DNA from: Candidatus Dadabacteria bacterium
GTDB lineage: Bacteria > Desulfobacterota_D > UBA1144 > Nemesobacterales > Nemesobacteraceae
NCBI GenBank assembly: GCA_022827275.1
Contig: JAJDTG010000021.1
Coordinates: forward strand, 21,197-85,196
Direction: 5' to 3'
Length of the DNA: 64,000 nt
Positions 17,827 to 26,873 of this stretch are shown here, one piece after another. A program made the position numbers and the translations under genes. The notes beneath the pieces are model-generated. The model had not been told where the DNA came from, did not search any database, and worked only from the letters and a program-made list of their open reading frames with translations. The stretch's first letter is position 1; each line of letters begins with the position of its first letter.

Positions 17827-18009
17827 GCTTTAATATTCCATTTGGTGTTTTTAGGTTTTCTTCCCTAATTTTTGCGTTTGAACAAGAGTGACTCTAACTC
17901 CACTCACGCAAATATTATAACTTTACAAGGTTGATAGTAAAAGGTGAAAAATTTTTCTATCTGAAACTCTTTTAATTAGGCAAACTGGAGGCTGTAATTG
18001 TTTTTCTCG

Positions 18010-18621
18010 TTAACGTTGTGAAAGGGGTATGCGGATAACAACGCCACCCATAGTCTTGCCAAGCTTGAAATCGCTTCGCGGACTGTCTTTGTGATTGTTA
18101 TGGCAGTTAATGCACGCCGGAGCCACGGCAGCATCCGGGTAGACTGCCGTGAAGAATGTTTTTCCACCCAGTGTCTCTTTCGCGTAAAAGGGCTTCTGTC
18201 TCTCAGCTACCGCTTCAAGTCCTTGTTTTTCAACCTCGGTTTTAGGTGCGTTTTGCTTGTTAATCGGCCAGAGCGAAAGAAGGGAATAACTGAAAACGTT
18301 GGTTTTGTCCGAAGCCATTTTGGCTCCCATGCGGAACATCTGGGCCGGCAGTGGAAGTGCCTTGTCATCCTTCCAGTGCTCGCTTGCCTTGATAACTTTT
18401 TCTTCGTCCTGTAGACGATCGACTACTTCGCGGGTGTAGACGGTCCGGTCTGACTCTATTACGGCATAAAGTGCGTCGGCCATCATTCTGGGAGTGAAGA
18501 TGGTGCCGGATTCCTGATTGTCCCCGCTGCCACCACCACCACTGCCGCATCCTATTGCCAAGGCAGCCAAAAAAAACCCACCCAGTGTAAGTGCGCAGAC
18601 AGTTCTGGCTATAATCGTCAT
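18010..18621 (-). CDS. Tll0287-like (DUF3365) haem lipoprotein
   Basis: A 203-aa exported protein with a lipobox-like LAALAIGCGSGGGG, so probably lipid-anchored. The rest matches the Tll0287-like/DUF3365 haem-binding domain: ALYAVIESDRTVYTREVVDRL, a central LPAQMFRMGAKMA, and a CINCH haem-c site followed by KLGKTMGGVVIRIPL. It overlaps the upstream multihaem cytochrome gene by 4 nt (ATGA), so they are co-translated. Known members bind one haem in a Cache/PAS-like fold and are thought to sense or shuttle electrons; the role here is inferred. Confidence 0.8.
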   Translation of the reverse strand: MTIIARTVCALTLGGFFLAALAIGCGSGGGGSGDNQESGTIFTPRMMADALYAVIESDRTVYTREVVDRLQDEEKVIKASEHWKDDKALPLPAQMFRMGAKMASDKTNVFSYSLLSLWPINKQNAPKTEVEKQGLEAVAERQKPFYAKETLGGKTFFTAVYPDAAVAPACINCHNNHKDSPRSDFKLGKTMGGVVIRIPLSQR

Positions 18622-19943
18622 TTCTTTTTTCTCTTCAGGTCTTCAATCGCTCGCTGCACTGCCATATCGACGCTTTCGACATGACGGGACGGCTGTCCTT
18701 GAAAATTCCGTTCAATGAGAACCGGGTCTGCAAGAGCATCGATCGAAAAGGAAAGCCCGTGACATTCCATGCAGACGCCGCGGATCATCTTCTCGTTCGG
18801 CTGCAAGTTCTTATTTTGATTATGCTGAACTAAAACCCATTTGTCATCCCCTTTTTTGTGTGATTCCCTCGGCAGATGACACGTGGCGCAACTCACACCG
18901 CTTCCCGGGACGCCGATACCGCTTACCTCCTCCTGCCAAAGTTTGAAGTGGGGGGAATCCTTGTAGGACTTGCTGTGGTTATCGGCGTGACACCCGAGGC
19001 AGGAATCCAGCGCGGCTCTGGTGGTATCGAATTTATGGGCGTCATGGCACGACGTGCAGCCGAGTTCGCGTTCCATTGCTTCGGGGTCCATAGACAGGCG
19101 TGCGAGTGACGGTGACATGGGCGAGAGGCCCGAGGCAATGCGCATGCCGTGTTTTCCCCCGAGAAATCCCGAGACTTCGTTTTCATGACAGGACTTACAT
19201 GCCTTATGGGTCGGTGAATCGTCCCACAGGGCTTTGGGGTCCTCAGCGACATGGCAGTCCGAGCAGTTGACCCCTGTGCGGGCGTGGACTGTCCCGGCCC
19301 ATTCGGCAAGCAGAGCGGGGTCGACCTCCCGGTCTGCGGGAGCGTCGTGATCTCCAAACGAAAGAGGGGGACCGAGTGCCTCGGGTTCGTCTCTTTTGCT
19401 CACAAGCGGTGTAACAAGCACCCCGGGTTCGTCGCTGTGTTCAAGTAGAAAGTCTTCGTAGAGAGCCCGGTTATCGTGAAAGTTGTGGCAGCCGGCTGTG
19501 GCGCAGGTGTTAAAGTCCATTTCAGTGTGGGTAGGGCGTTGCTCGGCAATATCGAAATGGCAGTGGAAGCAGTGATCGTCAGGCACCGTGACTCCCATGG
19601 ATGTTACCATTCCTGGGCGATGTTCCACATGGCAACTCACGCACAGGCGCGCGTTGAGGAGTTCAAGCTCCGCGAGGTTGCGCGGGTCGGAGAATACGCT
19701 TTCGGCATGGGAGTCATTTGCCATCTCAAGCTCCTCGGCATGGCAATCAAGACAGGCTTTTTGGGGAACGCCTTCAAATGGGATGTGGCACGCTTCGCAG
19801 GCGAGTTCGATCTGATGGTGTCCATGGGTCGCTTCACCGGGTAGAAAAGCCTGCTGATTATCCGTCTGGAGACGCCAGATGAAAAATGCTCCGATCAGGA
19901 GGTTGCAGAAAACTAGAAGTCCCCAAGAGGTTCGAGTGCGCAC
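18618..19943 (-). CDS. 11-haem cytochrome c, membrane anchored
   Basis: A 441-aa protein with an uncleaved-looking N-terminal helix (GLLVFCNLLIGAFFIWRL) and a periplasmic multihaem domain. I count ten CxxCH sites (CEACH, CLDCH, CVSCH, CFHCH, CSDCH, CKSCH, CTSCH, CLGCH, CATCH, CMECH) and one CX4CH site (CATAGCH). Many extra His residues could be distal ligands. It sits 13 nt after a membrane cytochrome b-like gene and overlaps a haem lipoprotein gene. It probably carries electrons between the membrane quinone pool and a periplasmic or outer-surface acceptor. I do not recognise a characterised enzyme such as Nrf, Hao or Otr. Confidence 0.85.
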   Translation of the reverse strand: MRTRTSWGLLVFCNLLIGAFFIWRLQTDNQQAFLPGEATHGHHQIELACEACHIPFEGVPQKACLDCHAEELEMANDSHAESVFSDPRNLAELELLNARLCVSCHVEHRPGMVTSMGVTVPDDHCFHCHFDIAEQRPTHTEMDFNTCATAGCHNFHDNRALYEDFLLEHSDEPGVLVTPLVSKRDEPEALGPPLSFGDHDAPADREVDPALLAEWAGTVHARTGVNCSDCHVAEDPKALWDDSPTHKACKSCHENEVSGFLGGKHGMRIASGLSPMSPSLARLSMDPEAMERELGCTSCHDAHKFDTTRAALDSCLGCHADNHSKSYKDSPHFKLWQEEVSGIGVPGSGVSCATCHLPRESHKKGDDKWVLVQHNQNKNLQPNEKMIRGVCMECHGLSFSIDALADPVLIERNFQGQPSRHVESVDMAVQRAIEDLKRKKK

Positions 19944-19956
19944 GGTTGATTTATCC

Positions 19957-20490
19957 TCAGAAGTAATAGATCGATAGAATGTGCAGGGCTATAAGGGCGG
20001 GAAGCGGCGAGAGTATTAGCACGTGTATCCAGATTATACGCCTTCTCCATTTGTGGCTCAGATGTCTTGCGAACTGATACCGCGACCATATGCTGCCTGC
20101 CGCGAGTGCGCCGCCCAGATTGGCGGCTACGAACACTATCATCAGAGCTAGGTTCAGGTTCGAGCCAAACCGCATGCCCGTATGGGCCACCAGCACGATG
20201 AGTCCCGCTACGCCCAGTATTCCGTGCAAGACCCGCCAGGATGAAAATGAGCCAAACCACAGCCGCCTCCAGTGCTTCCGGAAGTAAAGTGCTAAGCACA
20301 TAAGAGAGAATCCCAGCAGCAAAAATCCCGTGACTTGCTGCCACAGTCCGCTACGCCAGAGTATATCGAAAGGTATGTTCTGGCGGACCGTCCGGGAATA
20401 CGGAATCACCGCTAGAGAGATGATTATAACTAGCGTGACAGCCGAAGCTGCGGCCGTGACAAGTCCCCTAGCCTCTATTCCGCGCAACAA
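19957..20490 (-). CDS. cytochrome b561/ferric-reductase-like membrane protein
   Basis: A 177-aa integral membrane protein with about five hydrophobic helices. Paired His residues on helices (HGILGVAGLIVLVAHTG and IHVLILSPLPALIALHIL) are spaced as haem b ligands, suggesting a di-haem membrane cytochrome. Start assigned to TTG at 20490; another TTG lies one codon upstream, and GGAGG sits about 17 nt before it, so the start is uncertain. It leads the three-gene unit with the 11-haem cytochrome and the Tll0287-like lipoprotein and is the likely link to quinol. Confidence 0.7.
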   Translation of the reverse strand: MLRGIEARGLVTAAASAVTLVIIISLAVIPYSRTVRQNIPFDILWRSGLWQQVTGFLLLGFSLMCLALYFRKHWRRLWFGSFSSWRVLHGILGVAGLIVLVAHTGMRFGSNLNLALMIVFVAANLGGALAAGSIWSRYQFARHLSHKWRRRIIWIHVLILSPLPALIALHILSIYYF

Positions 20491-20850
20491 CTTAATGGTC
20501 TATAGCCTCCTCTGCATCCAGCGAGAGTATGCTATTAAAATATATGTTTGTAGAGATGCTTATCAAGCTGGATTGTAACAGTTCTCCCTTGAGCGGTGAT
20601 CAGTTACGCGAGAAACTTGGCAGAAGACAAGAAGTTTCACTCGACGCTTGCCGTCTCCTCGACCAATGCCATTTACGGGGATTCGGGTATCATTAGAAAT
20701 TCAAGAGAATCGGGGAAGTCTACGAGACGCAATCGCGGGGGACACCGAACTCTTTAGGACTTCGCTGTCAGTTTGCGGAAAACTCTCCAAGATGTATTGA
20801 CGGCGGCAAAAGGCTTCACCTGATCTCCGCTACGACCTGATCCTGATAAC
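20491..20850. other. 360-bp spacer with no clear gene
   Basis: Between the divergent cytochrome unit and the permease. A + frame from about 20595 (GDQLREKLGRRQEVSLDACR) is coding-like but lacks a start and stops quickly. I see no RNA gene. It probably holds both promoters. Confidence 0.4.
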
Positions 20851-21612
20851 ATGTACGAATACGATCTTTTTTCCCTAGCCCTGCTTTTTTTGACCGGTGT
20901 TCTGGCCGGATTGATAAATGTGATGGCGGGCGGGGGAAGCAGCATCGTGCTTCCCGTGCTCATATTTCTTGGAATTGATCCCACGGTTGCAAACGGAACA
21001 AACAGGGTGGCGATTCTGTTTCAGAATTTCTTCGCGACTCTCTCCTTCAGAAAAGAAGGCGTTGCCGACATAAAAACCAGCGTCAAGCTGGCGGCTTTTA
21101 CCCTTCCCGGCGTTCTTGTGGGAGCTTTCGCGGCGGTACGGGTGGGGGATGAGCTTTTCGAAAAAATCCTGGCCGTCGTACTTATCTTTGTCTGCGCCTC
21201 TTTTTTCCTTAAAGTTGATTCCTTCGGCAAGTTGCTCGGGGGCAGAGACGAAGCAGGGAGTGGGTGGGTTCTTTGCCCGGCACTTGTACTTATAGGTTTT
21301 TACGGCGGCTTTATCCAGGTCGGGGTGGGACTTTTCATAATGGCGGCTCTTTATCATCTTATGGGAGCATCCCTCGCCAAGGTAAACGCGCACAAGGTAA
21401 TTGTGGTGCTTACCTACACAATTCCCGCAATCTTGATATTCTTTCTAAGCGGTAACATAAGCTGGTTCATAGGGATTTGTCTCGCTGTGGGAAATTCGGT
21501 TGGCGGATGGTTCGGTGCTACGGTTTCTGTAAGGGGCGGCGAAAAATACATAAGGATGGCACTTGTCACTGCCGTCGGGCTTATGGCCCTTAAGCTACTC
21601 GGGGTGTTTTAG
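20851..21612 (+). CDS. TauE/SafE-family sulfite/anion permease
   Basis: A 253-aa polytopic membrane protein with two repeated halves of about four helices. The family signature is clear at the N-terminus: LFLTGVLAGLINVMAGGGSS followed by LPVLIFLGIDPTVANGTNRVAI, and its echo GFYGGFIQVGVGLFIMAALY in the second half. Members export sulfite, sulfoacetate or related organic anions; the substrate here is not readable. It stands alone, convergent with the ABC exporter genes. Confidence 0.85.
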   Translation: MYEYDLFSLALLFLTGVLAGLINVMAGGGSSIVLPVLIFLGIDPTVANGTNRVAILFQNFFATLSFRKEGVADIKTSVKLAAFTLPGVLVGAFAAVRVGDELFEKILAVVLIFVCASFFLKVDSFGKLLGGRDEAGSGWVLCPALVLIGFYGGFIQVGVGLFIMAALYHLMGASLAKVNAHKVIVVLTYTIPAILIFFLSGNISWFIGICLAVGNSVGGWFGATVSVRGGEKYIRMALVTAVGLMALKLLGVF

Positions 21613-21626
21613 GCGCTTGGCGGGTG

Positions 21627-23654
21627 TCATGCGCCGGAGCCTGAGAGGGGGTTCGCCGCGGTTTTTCTCAGAAATTCGTACAGCGTGTGGTAGATGCTTT
21701 TGTTCTGAATCAGCTTTTCATGAGTTCCCTGCTCCACCACTTCCCCTTTATGGATCACTATTACGTTATCCACGTTCTTTAGGGTTGAGAGCTTATGGGT
21801 TATGACTAGCCTTGTCTGAGAACCTGCATTACTTCTTATCACTTCCTGTACTTTTTCTTCGGTTTCCGCGTCGAGGTGGGAAGTTGCCTCGTCCATTATA
21901 AGAAGTTTCGAATTTTTCCTGACCGCTTTTTCGATTGATCGGGCCTGGGTTTCTCCTGAAGAAAACTTCTCGGTTCCGGCTGTCGAGCCATCCCGCATTT
22001 CTCTTTCATCGGATATGTCCTTTTCGAACAGAAACAGGTCCTGGAAGATGGCGGTTATGTTCGAGCGCAGGTACTGGTTTGACAGTTCCTCGATGTCTAC
22101 GCCATTAAAGAGAATCTGGCCTCTCTGGGGTTTATAGAATTTAAGGATCAGGTTCACGATAGTCGTCTTCCCCGCTCCCGTGATTCCCACAAGGGCGGCG
22201 CTTTCTCCCGGTTTTATTGCAAAGGATGCGTCCTTGAGCACCCATTCACGCTCATTATATGAAAACCACACGCCCTGGAATTCAAGAGAGCCTTCGGTTG
22301 TTGCGGGTACCAGAGATCCGCTTAGCTCGGGTTTTTCCGCCAGGGTGTCGTATAGGTTCTCAGAGGCGGCAACGGCGGACTGAAAGACATTGAATTTTTC
22401 TGAAAGCTCTTGGATGGGCTTGAATATCATTCTTACGTAGTAAAGAAACGCAAGCAGAGTGCCTAGGGAGAGATCAAGGTTCATAACCCCGATTGCCCCG
22501 TACCACAGGATTATCCCGGTTGCTGCTATGCCCACGTATTCTATGGAAGGGCGGAAAATCACGTAGACCCATAGCTGCTGTATATTGGCCCTGTAGTTTT
22601 CCCTGTTTACCTCCCAGAATTTTTCGAAGTTCCTTTTCTCTTTTCCATAAAGTTTAAGGAGCACTATTCCCCTCATGCTTTCGGCTACAAAGGCATTAAG
22701 CTTGCCTATGGTTCTTCGAATCTCCCTGTACACCAGTCGAAGTCGCATTCGGAAAATGGAGACCGTGAAAGCAAGAAACACCGTAAGCGCGACGATTATA
22801 AGCGTAAGCCCGACGTTCATCCTGAACATGATCACCAAGGTGCCGATTATGATTATGATGTCCTTTATGAAGTGTATGAGAACGGATGTGTACATTTCGT
22901 TTATGGCGTTCACGTCGTTTGTGACTCGGGTGGTTATCCTGCCCACCGGGTTTCGGTCGAAGTACTGCTGGGGAAGGGAGAATATGTGGGAGAGGGTGTG
23001 ACTTCGCATGTCGTGCATTATTTTTTGGCCTGAGTAGTGAAGAATGTAGGTAAAAGAAGAGGTGAAGATAAAAATTCCGACTACGGATAAAACCACGTAG
23101 AGAGCAAGGGTCCCGAGCCTTTTTGTCTGTTTTGAGCGAAGAAAAGACACTTTTTCTTTGCCGAGCGACTCGAGGTCCGAATGAGCCAGAAACGCGACCC
23201 CTTCTGTTTGCTCAAACAAGGAGGCGTTTCGAGCTATTATTTCCAAAACCTCCTGTTTTTCATCTCCCTCAAATTCCTTGGGGTCTACCACTATGTATTT
23301 TGTCTCGGAGAATTCAACGCCTGAGCGCTCGATTCTGTCTTTCTCCGAGGAGGAGAGCTTTGAGAAATCGACCAGAAACCCTCCGCCCGCAAGGACAAGA
23401 ATGGATTCCCCCCCGAGTTCCGAGAGCGCCCGCTCCGTTTCTTCCCCTGCCTCTGCCCTGTTCCATGTAGGATAGATATAGCTGTCGACCGCGACTTTGA
23501 TGAGGTATGGAACCGTGATTTCAAGCGTTGCCGTAGCGATCATCAGAAGAAGCGACAGGGCGAAGTAAGAGCGATACTTCCCCAAAAAGCCCAGAATCCA
23601 CCTTAGGATCTTAAGATCGTAAGTTGATTTCCTGTTTCTCTCCAAGTCGCTCAT
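21627..23654 (-). CDS. ABC exporter half, BmrD-like, with shortened nucleotide-binding domain
   Basis: A 675-aa fused permease/ATPase, second gene of a heterodimeric exporter. A roughly 110-residue extracytoplasmic insert lies between TM1 and TM2, as in BmrD/YheH. The ATPase has Walker A GITGAGKTT, Q-loop FQDLFLF, Walker B with catalytic Glu (LLIMDEATSHLD) and switch His (LVITHKLSTL). The segment between Q-loop and signature is only about 26 residues (normally near 65), and the signature reads FSSGETQ. So roughly 40 residues of the helical subdomain, which contacts the permease, are absent. The frame is intact. It lies 9 nt after its partner. Substrate unknown, lipid or drug type likely. Confidence 0.85.
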   Translation of the reverse strand: MSDLERNRKSTYDLKILRWILGFLGKYRSYFALSLLLMIATATLEITVPYLIKVAVDSYIYPTWNRAEAGEETERALSELGGESILVLAGGGFLVDFSKLSSSEKDRIERSGVEFSETKYIVVDPKEFEGDEKQEVLEIIARNASLFEQTEGVAFLAHSDLESLGKEKVSFLRSKQTKRLGTLALYVVLSVVGIFIFTSSFTYILHYSGQKIMHDMRSHTLSHIFSLPQQYFDRNPVGRITTRVTNDVNAINEMYTSVLIHFIKDIIIIIGTLVIMFRMNVGLTLIIVALTVFLAFTVSIFRMRLRLVYREIRRTIGKLNAFVAESMRGIVLLKLYGKEKRNFEKFWEVNRENYRANIQQLWVYVIFRPSIEYVGIAATGIILWYGAIGVMNLDLSLGTLLAFLYYVRMIFKPIQELSEKFNVFQSAVAASENLYDTLAEKPELSGSLVPATTEGSLEFQGVWFSYNEREWVLKDASFAIKPGESAALVGITGAGKTTIVNLILKFYKPQRGQILFNGVDIEELSNQYLRSNITAIFQDLFLFEKDISDEREMRDGSTAGTEKFSSGETQARSIEKAVRKNSKLLIMDEATSHLDAETEEKVQEVIRSNAGSQTRLVITHKLSTLKNVDNVIVIHKGEVVEQGTHEKLIQNKSIYHTLYEFLRKTAANPLSGSGA

Positions 23655-23663
23655 TTATACACC

Positions 23664-25379
23664 TCAGACAGACTGTAGTTTTTCAAGCGCGTAGTAGACT
23701 CCGCGTTGCTCCATAAGTTCCCCTCGTCCTCCGCTCTCGATTATCTCTCCGTTTTTCATGACCGCGATTCGAGATAATCCCACTACAGAAGATATTCTGT
23801 TTGAGATTATTACCACCGTGCGCCCGCGCATTGCCTCTATCACGTTTGTTATCACGGTGTTCTCCGTCTGCGGATCAAGGGACGAGAGCACGTCATCAAG
23901 TATCAGGACCTCGGGCTTGAGCACCAAGGCCCTCGCTATAGCCAGGCGTTGTCGCTGTCCTCCCGAAAGGCTGAGTCCCCGCTCTCCCACCACGGTGTCG
24001 AATCCCTGCTGAAACTCCATTATCTGTTCGTATATTCCCGCCGTTTTGGCGGCCTGCTCTACCTGTTCGCGGGTTATGCTCGGGTTTATGAAGGTTATGT
24101 TGTCATAAACCGTTCCGCTGAACACGGTTATTTCCTGCGGCACGTAGACGATGGTTTCCTGAAGGCTTTTTCTTGATATCTTCCTTATATCAATTCCGTC
24201 GACCGTTATTTCTCCCGGTTCGGTCTCATGGATTTTCATGAGCAGCTTCATCAGGGTGGTCTTCCCCGAGCCCACAAGACCCGTTATTCCCAGAGTTGTC
24301 CCGCGGGGTATGTGGAGATTAACTTCGCGCAAAGCCGGGGTGGAGCCGTAGGAGAAGGAAACCCCGGAGAATTTTATGTCTCCCTTCAGTTCGTAGTCTT
24401 TTTCCCCTGCCCGGGCTCCATCTTTTGGTTCGACCGCGAAAATGTCGTTCAGCCGGTTTATCGAAGCGTTTCCCCTCTTTAGTAGATCAATCGCCCACCC
24501 CATGGCCATCATGGGCCAGGCGAGCATCATGAGGTAAACCAGTATGGCAGAAAATTCCCCGAGGGTTATTTCAGTGCCGATCGCTCCTGCTCCGCCGAAG
24601 AGAAGAAACAGGGCCGTCGCTAATGAGGGTACGAAGTATATAAACGGCTGAAAGACCGCCCGGATCTTCACTAGGTGTACGTTCTTCTCAAGATAATCCG
24701 CGCTTGCGCGATCAAAATCCCGCTCCTCGGTCCGCTCAAGCCCGAATGCCTTTACCACCTTGATTCCCGATACCGGTTTTCTTGCGCTTTCGGTGAGTTC
24801 CGAGAAGGATTCCTGAGAATGCCGGAATCTGCTCTCTATCATGTTTCCGAACTTGTATATGAAGACGGCGAGGGCGGGAAACGGCAAAAACGCGTAAAGG
24901 GCCATTTCGGGAGAGATGTAAACCATCGCGGCGAAGATGAAGAAAAACAGGAATACTCCGTCGTACGCTATGAGCAGCCCTAGGCCGCAGGAGAACTTTA
25001 GAGTCTCTATATCGTTTACGGTGTGCGCCATCAGGTCGCCGACCTTTCTTCCCGAGAAGAAATCGAAGTTAAGCTTTTGGACGTGCTCAAAGAAATCGTT
25101 TCTGAGGGAATACTCTATTTTCCTCGCTCCGCCCATTATGAAATACCGCCAGCCGAGGCGGAAAAATGCCATTAGCAGCCCGAGACCGAGTATGTAGAGG
25201 GAGTACTTGGTTATGAGGGAAAAATCCGTGCTCTGCAGTGTGAGCTCATCTATTATCCACTGGATTACTATGGGAACTGATAGCTGGGCCATATCCACCA
25301 GCGTGAGAGAAATGAGACCGGTTAGAAACGAGTACCTGTACCGTAAAATAAGGGAGGAGATGCTTGTTTTTCTGACCAA
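23664..25379 (-). CDS. ABC exporter half, BmrC-like, with degenerate ATPase site residues
   Basis: A 571-aa permease (six TM helices, residues 1-310) fused to an ATPase. Walker A is GLVGSGKTTLM, the signature is canonical LSGGQRQRLAIARA, but Walker B ends in Asp instead of Glu (LILDDVLSSLD) and the switch His is Asn (VVIISNRISSV). These changes put the degenerate catalytic residues in this subunit, as in TM287/288 and BmrCD, while its good signature would serve the partner's active site. TTG start at 25379; no in-frame ATG upstream. It leads the two-gene operon, divergent from the YigZ-family gene. Confidence 0.88.
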   Translation of the reverse strand: MVRKTSISSLILRYRYSFLTGLISLTLVDMAQLSVPIVIQWIIDELTLQSTDFSLITKYSLYILGLGLLMAFFRLGWRYFIMGGARKIEYSLRNDFFEHVQKLNFDFFSGRKVGDLMAHTVNDIETLKFSCGLGLLIAYDGVFLFFFIFAAMVYISPEMALYAFLPFPALAVFIYKFGNMIESRFRHSQESFSELTESARKPVSGIKVVKAFGLERTEERDFDRASADYLEKNVHLVKIRAVFQPFIYFVPSLATALFLLFGGAGAIGTEITLGEFSAILVYLMMLAWPMMAMGWAIDLLKRGNASINRLNDIFAVEPKDGARAGEKDYELKGDIKFSGVSFSYGSTPALREVNLHIPRGTTLGITGLVGSGKTTLMKLLMKIHETEPGEITVDGIDIRKISRKSLQETIVYVPQEITVFSGTVYDNITFINPSITREQVEQAAKTAGIYEQIMEFQQGFDTVVGERGLSLSGGQRQRLAIARALVLKPEVLILDDVLSSLDPQTENTVITNVIEAMRGRTVVIISNRISSVVGLSRIAVMKNGEIIESGGRGELMEQRGVYYALEKLQSV

Positions 25380-25591
25380 TGGTATACGACGAAATATTTT
25401 ACAGGATCGAAAAGCTAGGCGGCTACCAAGCCTTGATCCTCTCGGATAAAAAGTAAATTTCGGGCGGCGCGCGACCGCTAAATCATTATACAGTGAAAAA
25501 CCCTTAGAAGATACTCCGCTGTATCTGTGGGAGCGGATTTTGCCCAGATGGTCGGGGATAAGGTATTTTTTTTCGAGCGGAGGTAGATAGC

Positions 25592-26203
25592 GTGGAGAAT
25601 GTTTCCTACCAAGTTCCTGCGGGAATTTCGACGGCGCAGCAGATTATAAAGAAAAGCAGGTTCATAGCCACTGTCGGGCGTGCAGGCACGAGACGGGAGG
25701 CCGAAGATTTCATAGAGAGCGTAAGGGCTCTTCATCCCACGGCGAGTCATAACTGCTATGCGTTTTTGTCTTGCGCCCCGGGGGGAACAGATATCGGTTT
25801 CGGCGACGACGGGGAGGTCTCGGGAACCGCCGGGCGGCCCATGATGACTCTTTTGGAACACAGTGGCATAGGGGAGATAGCGGCTGTGGTAACCCGGTAT
25901 TTCGGAGGGATAAAGCTCGGTCCCGGCGGGCTTCTGAGGGCATACACAGGTTCCCTGCGGGCGGCCTTGGGGGAACTTGAACTTGAAGAGCACGTTTCGG
26001 TGAAGGATGGGCACATTGTTTTTTCCTACGCACACGAGAATTCCATAAGGGTTCTGTTTGAGAAATCGGGCGTTACGATAACGAGCGTTGAGCGCGGAGA
26101 GGGTATCCGCTTCGGTTTCACGGTCCCCCTCGGCGTTGCCGCAAGCCTTGAAGAGAGAGTTGCTTCCTTGACCAGAGGGAAATCAAGGCTTGTCTGGACA
26201 TAG
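25592..26203 (+). CDS. YigZ/IMPACT-family protein (UPF0029)
   Basis: A 203-aa protein with the family core: KKSRFIATVGRAGTR, ASHNCYAF, GFGDDGEVSGTAGRPMMTLLEHSGI and VVTRYFGGIKLGPGGLLRAYTGSL, followed by a DUF1949-like C-terminal ferredoxin-fold domain. Eukaryotic IMPACT regulates translation stress signalling; the bacterial role is unclear. GTG start at 25592, with GGAGG about 8 nt upstream. Confidence 0.9.
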   Translation: MENVSYQVPAGISTAQQIIKKSRFIATVGRAGTRREAEDFIESVRALHPTASHNCYAFLSCAPGGTDIGFGDDGEVSGTAGRPMMTLLEHSGIGEIAAVVTRYFGGIKLGPGGLLRAYTGSLRAALGELELEEHVSVKDGHIVFSYAHENSIRVLFEKSGVTITSVERGEGIRFGFTVPLGVAASLEERVASLTRGKSRLVWT

Positions 26204-26302
26204 GCAGGCTTCGCGCGTTCCTGGAGGGTGCAATTCTATGTTCTGCCGTACGGTCAAAGCCGGTATACTAACCTTCAATCAATTTCACAGGTGGAGGCGG
26301 TT

Positions 26303-26815
26303 ATGAATGTTTACGATTGCGTAAGATCGCTTAGTTCCGTAAGAAGTTACCTCGACGGGGAAGTTCCGGACGAAGTCATCATGGAAGTCATGGAGTCGGG
26401 GAGGTTCTCGCCGAGTGCCCACAACAATCAGCCTTGGGAATTTGTTCTTATAAAGGACCGTGCAATGCTCCGGCAAATGGGAAAGTACTGCACAAGCGGC
26501 AGTTTCATCGTGCAGGTGGCTTTCGCGGTGGTGCTTTTGGTGGATCCGCAAAGCAAGTGGCACCAGATCGACGGCACCAGGGCTGCGCAGAACATGGTTC
26601 TAGTGGCGTGGAGCCACGGACTCGGGTCCTGCTGGATAGGAAGAATAGAGAAGGAAGAGCTTAAAAGGTATCTGGGAGTGCCGGAAGAGTTCGAAGTCCT
26701 TACCGTGCTTCCTTTCGGCTACTTTGACAAAAGACGGGTCACCACCGGGAAGTTGAGAAAAAGTCCGGACGAGGTGTTTCATCTGGACGGTTACGGAAAA
26801 AGAATTCCGGGATAA
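26303..26815 (+). CDS. nitroreductase-family FMN oxidoreductase
   Basis: A 170-aa small nitroreductase. FMN-binding features are VRSLSSVRSYLDGEVP, ESGRFSPSAHNNQPWEFVLI, and the dimer-interface GTRAAQNMVLVAWSHGLGSCWIG. The track opens at 26228, but ATG at 26303 has GGAGG just upstream and starts right at the domain. The usual NAD(P)H-dependent activity on nitro or quinone compounds is likely; the natural substrate is not known. It is shorter than E. coli NfsB, as expected for this subgroup. Confidence 0.85.
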   Translation: MNVYDCVRSLSSVRSYLDGEVPDEVIMEVMESGRFSPSAHNNQPWEFVLIKDRAMLRQMGKYCTSGSFIVQVAFAVVLLVDPQSKWHQIDGTRAAQNMVLVAWSHGLGSCWIGRIEKEELKRYLGVPEEFEVLTVLPFGYFDKRRVTTGKLRKSPDEVFHLDGYGKRIPG

Positions 26816-26873
26816 GAGGCTTGCGGGACTTTTTGCGTGGCGGACAAAGAAGCGTATTGACGTAAGATTTCAG

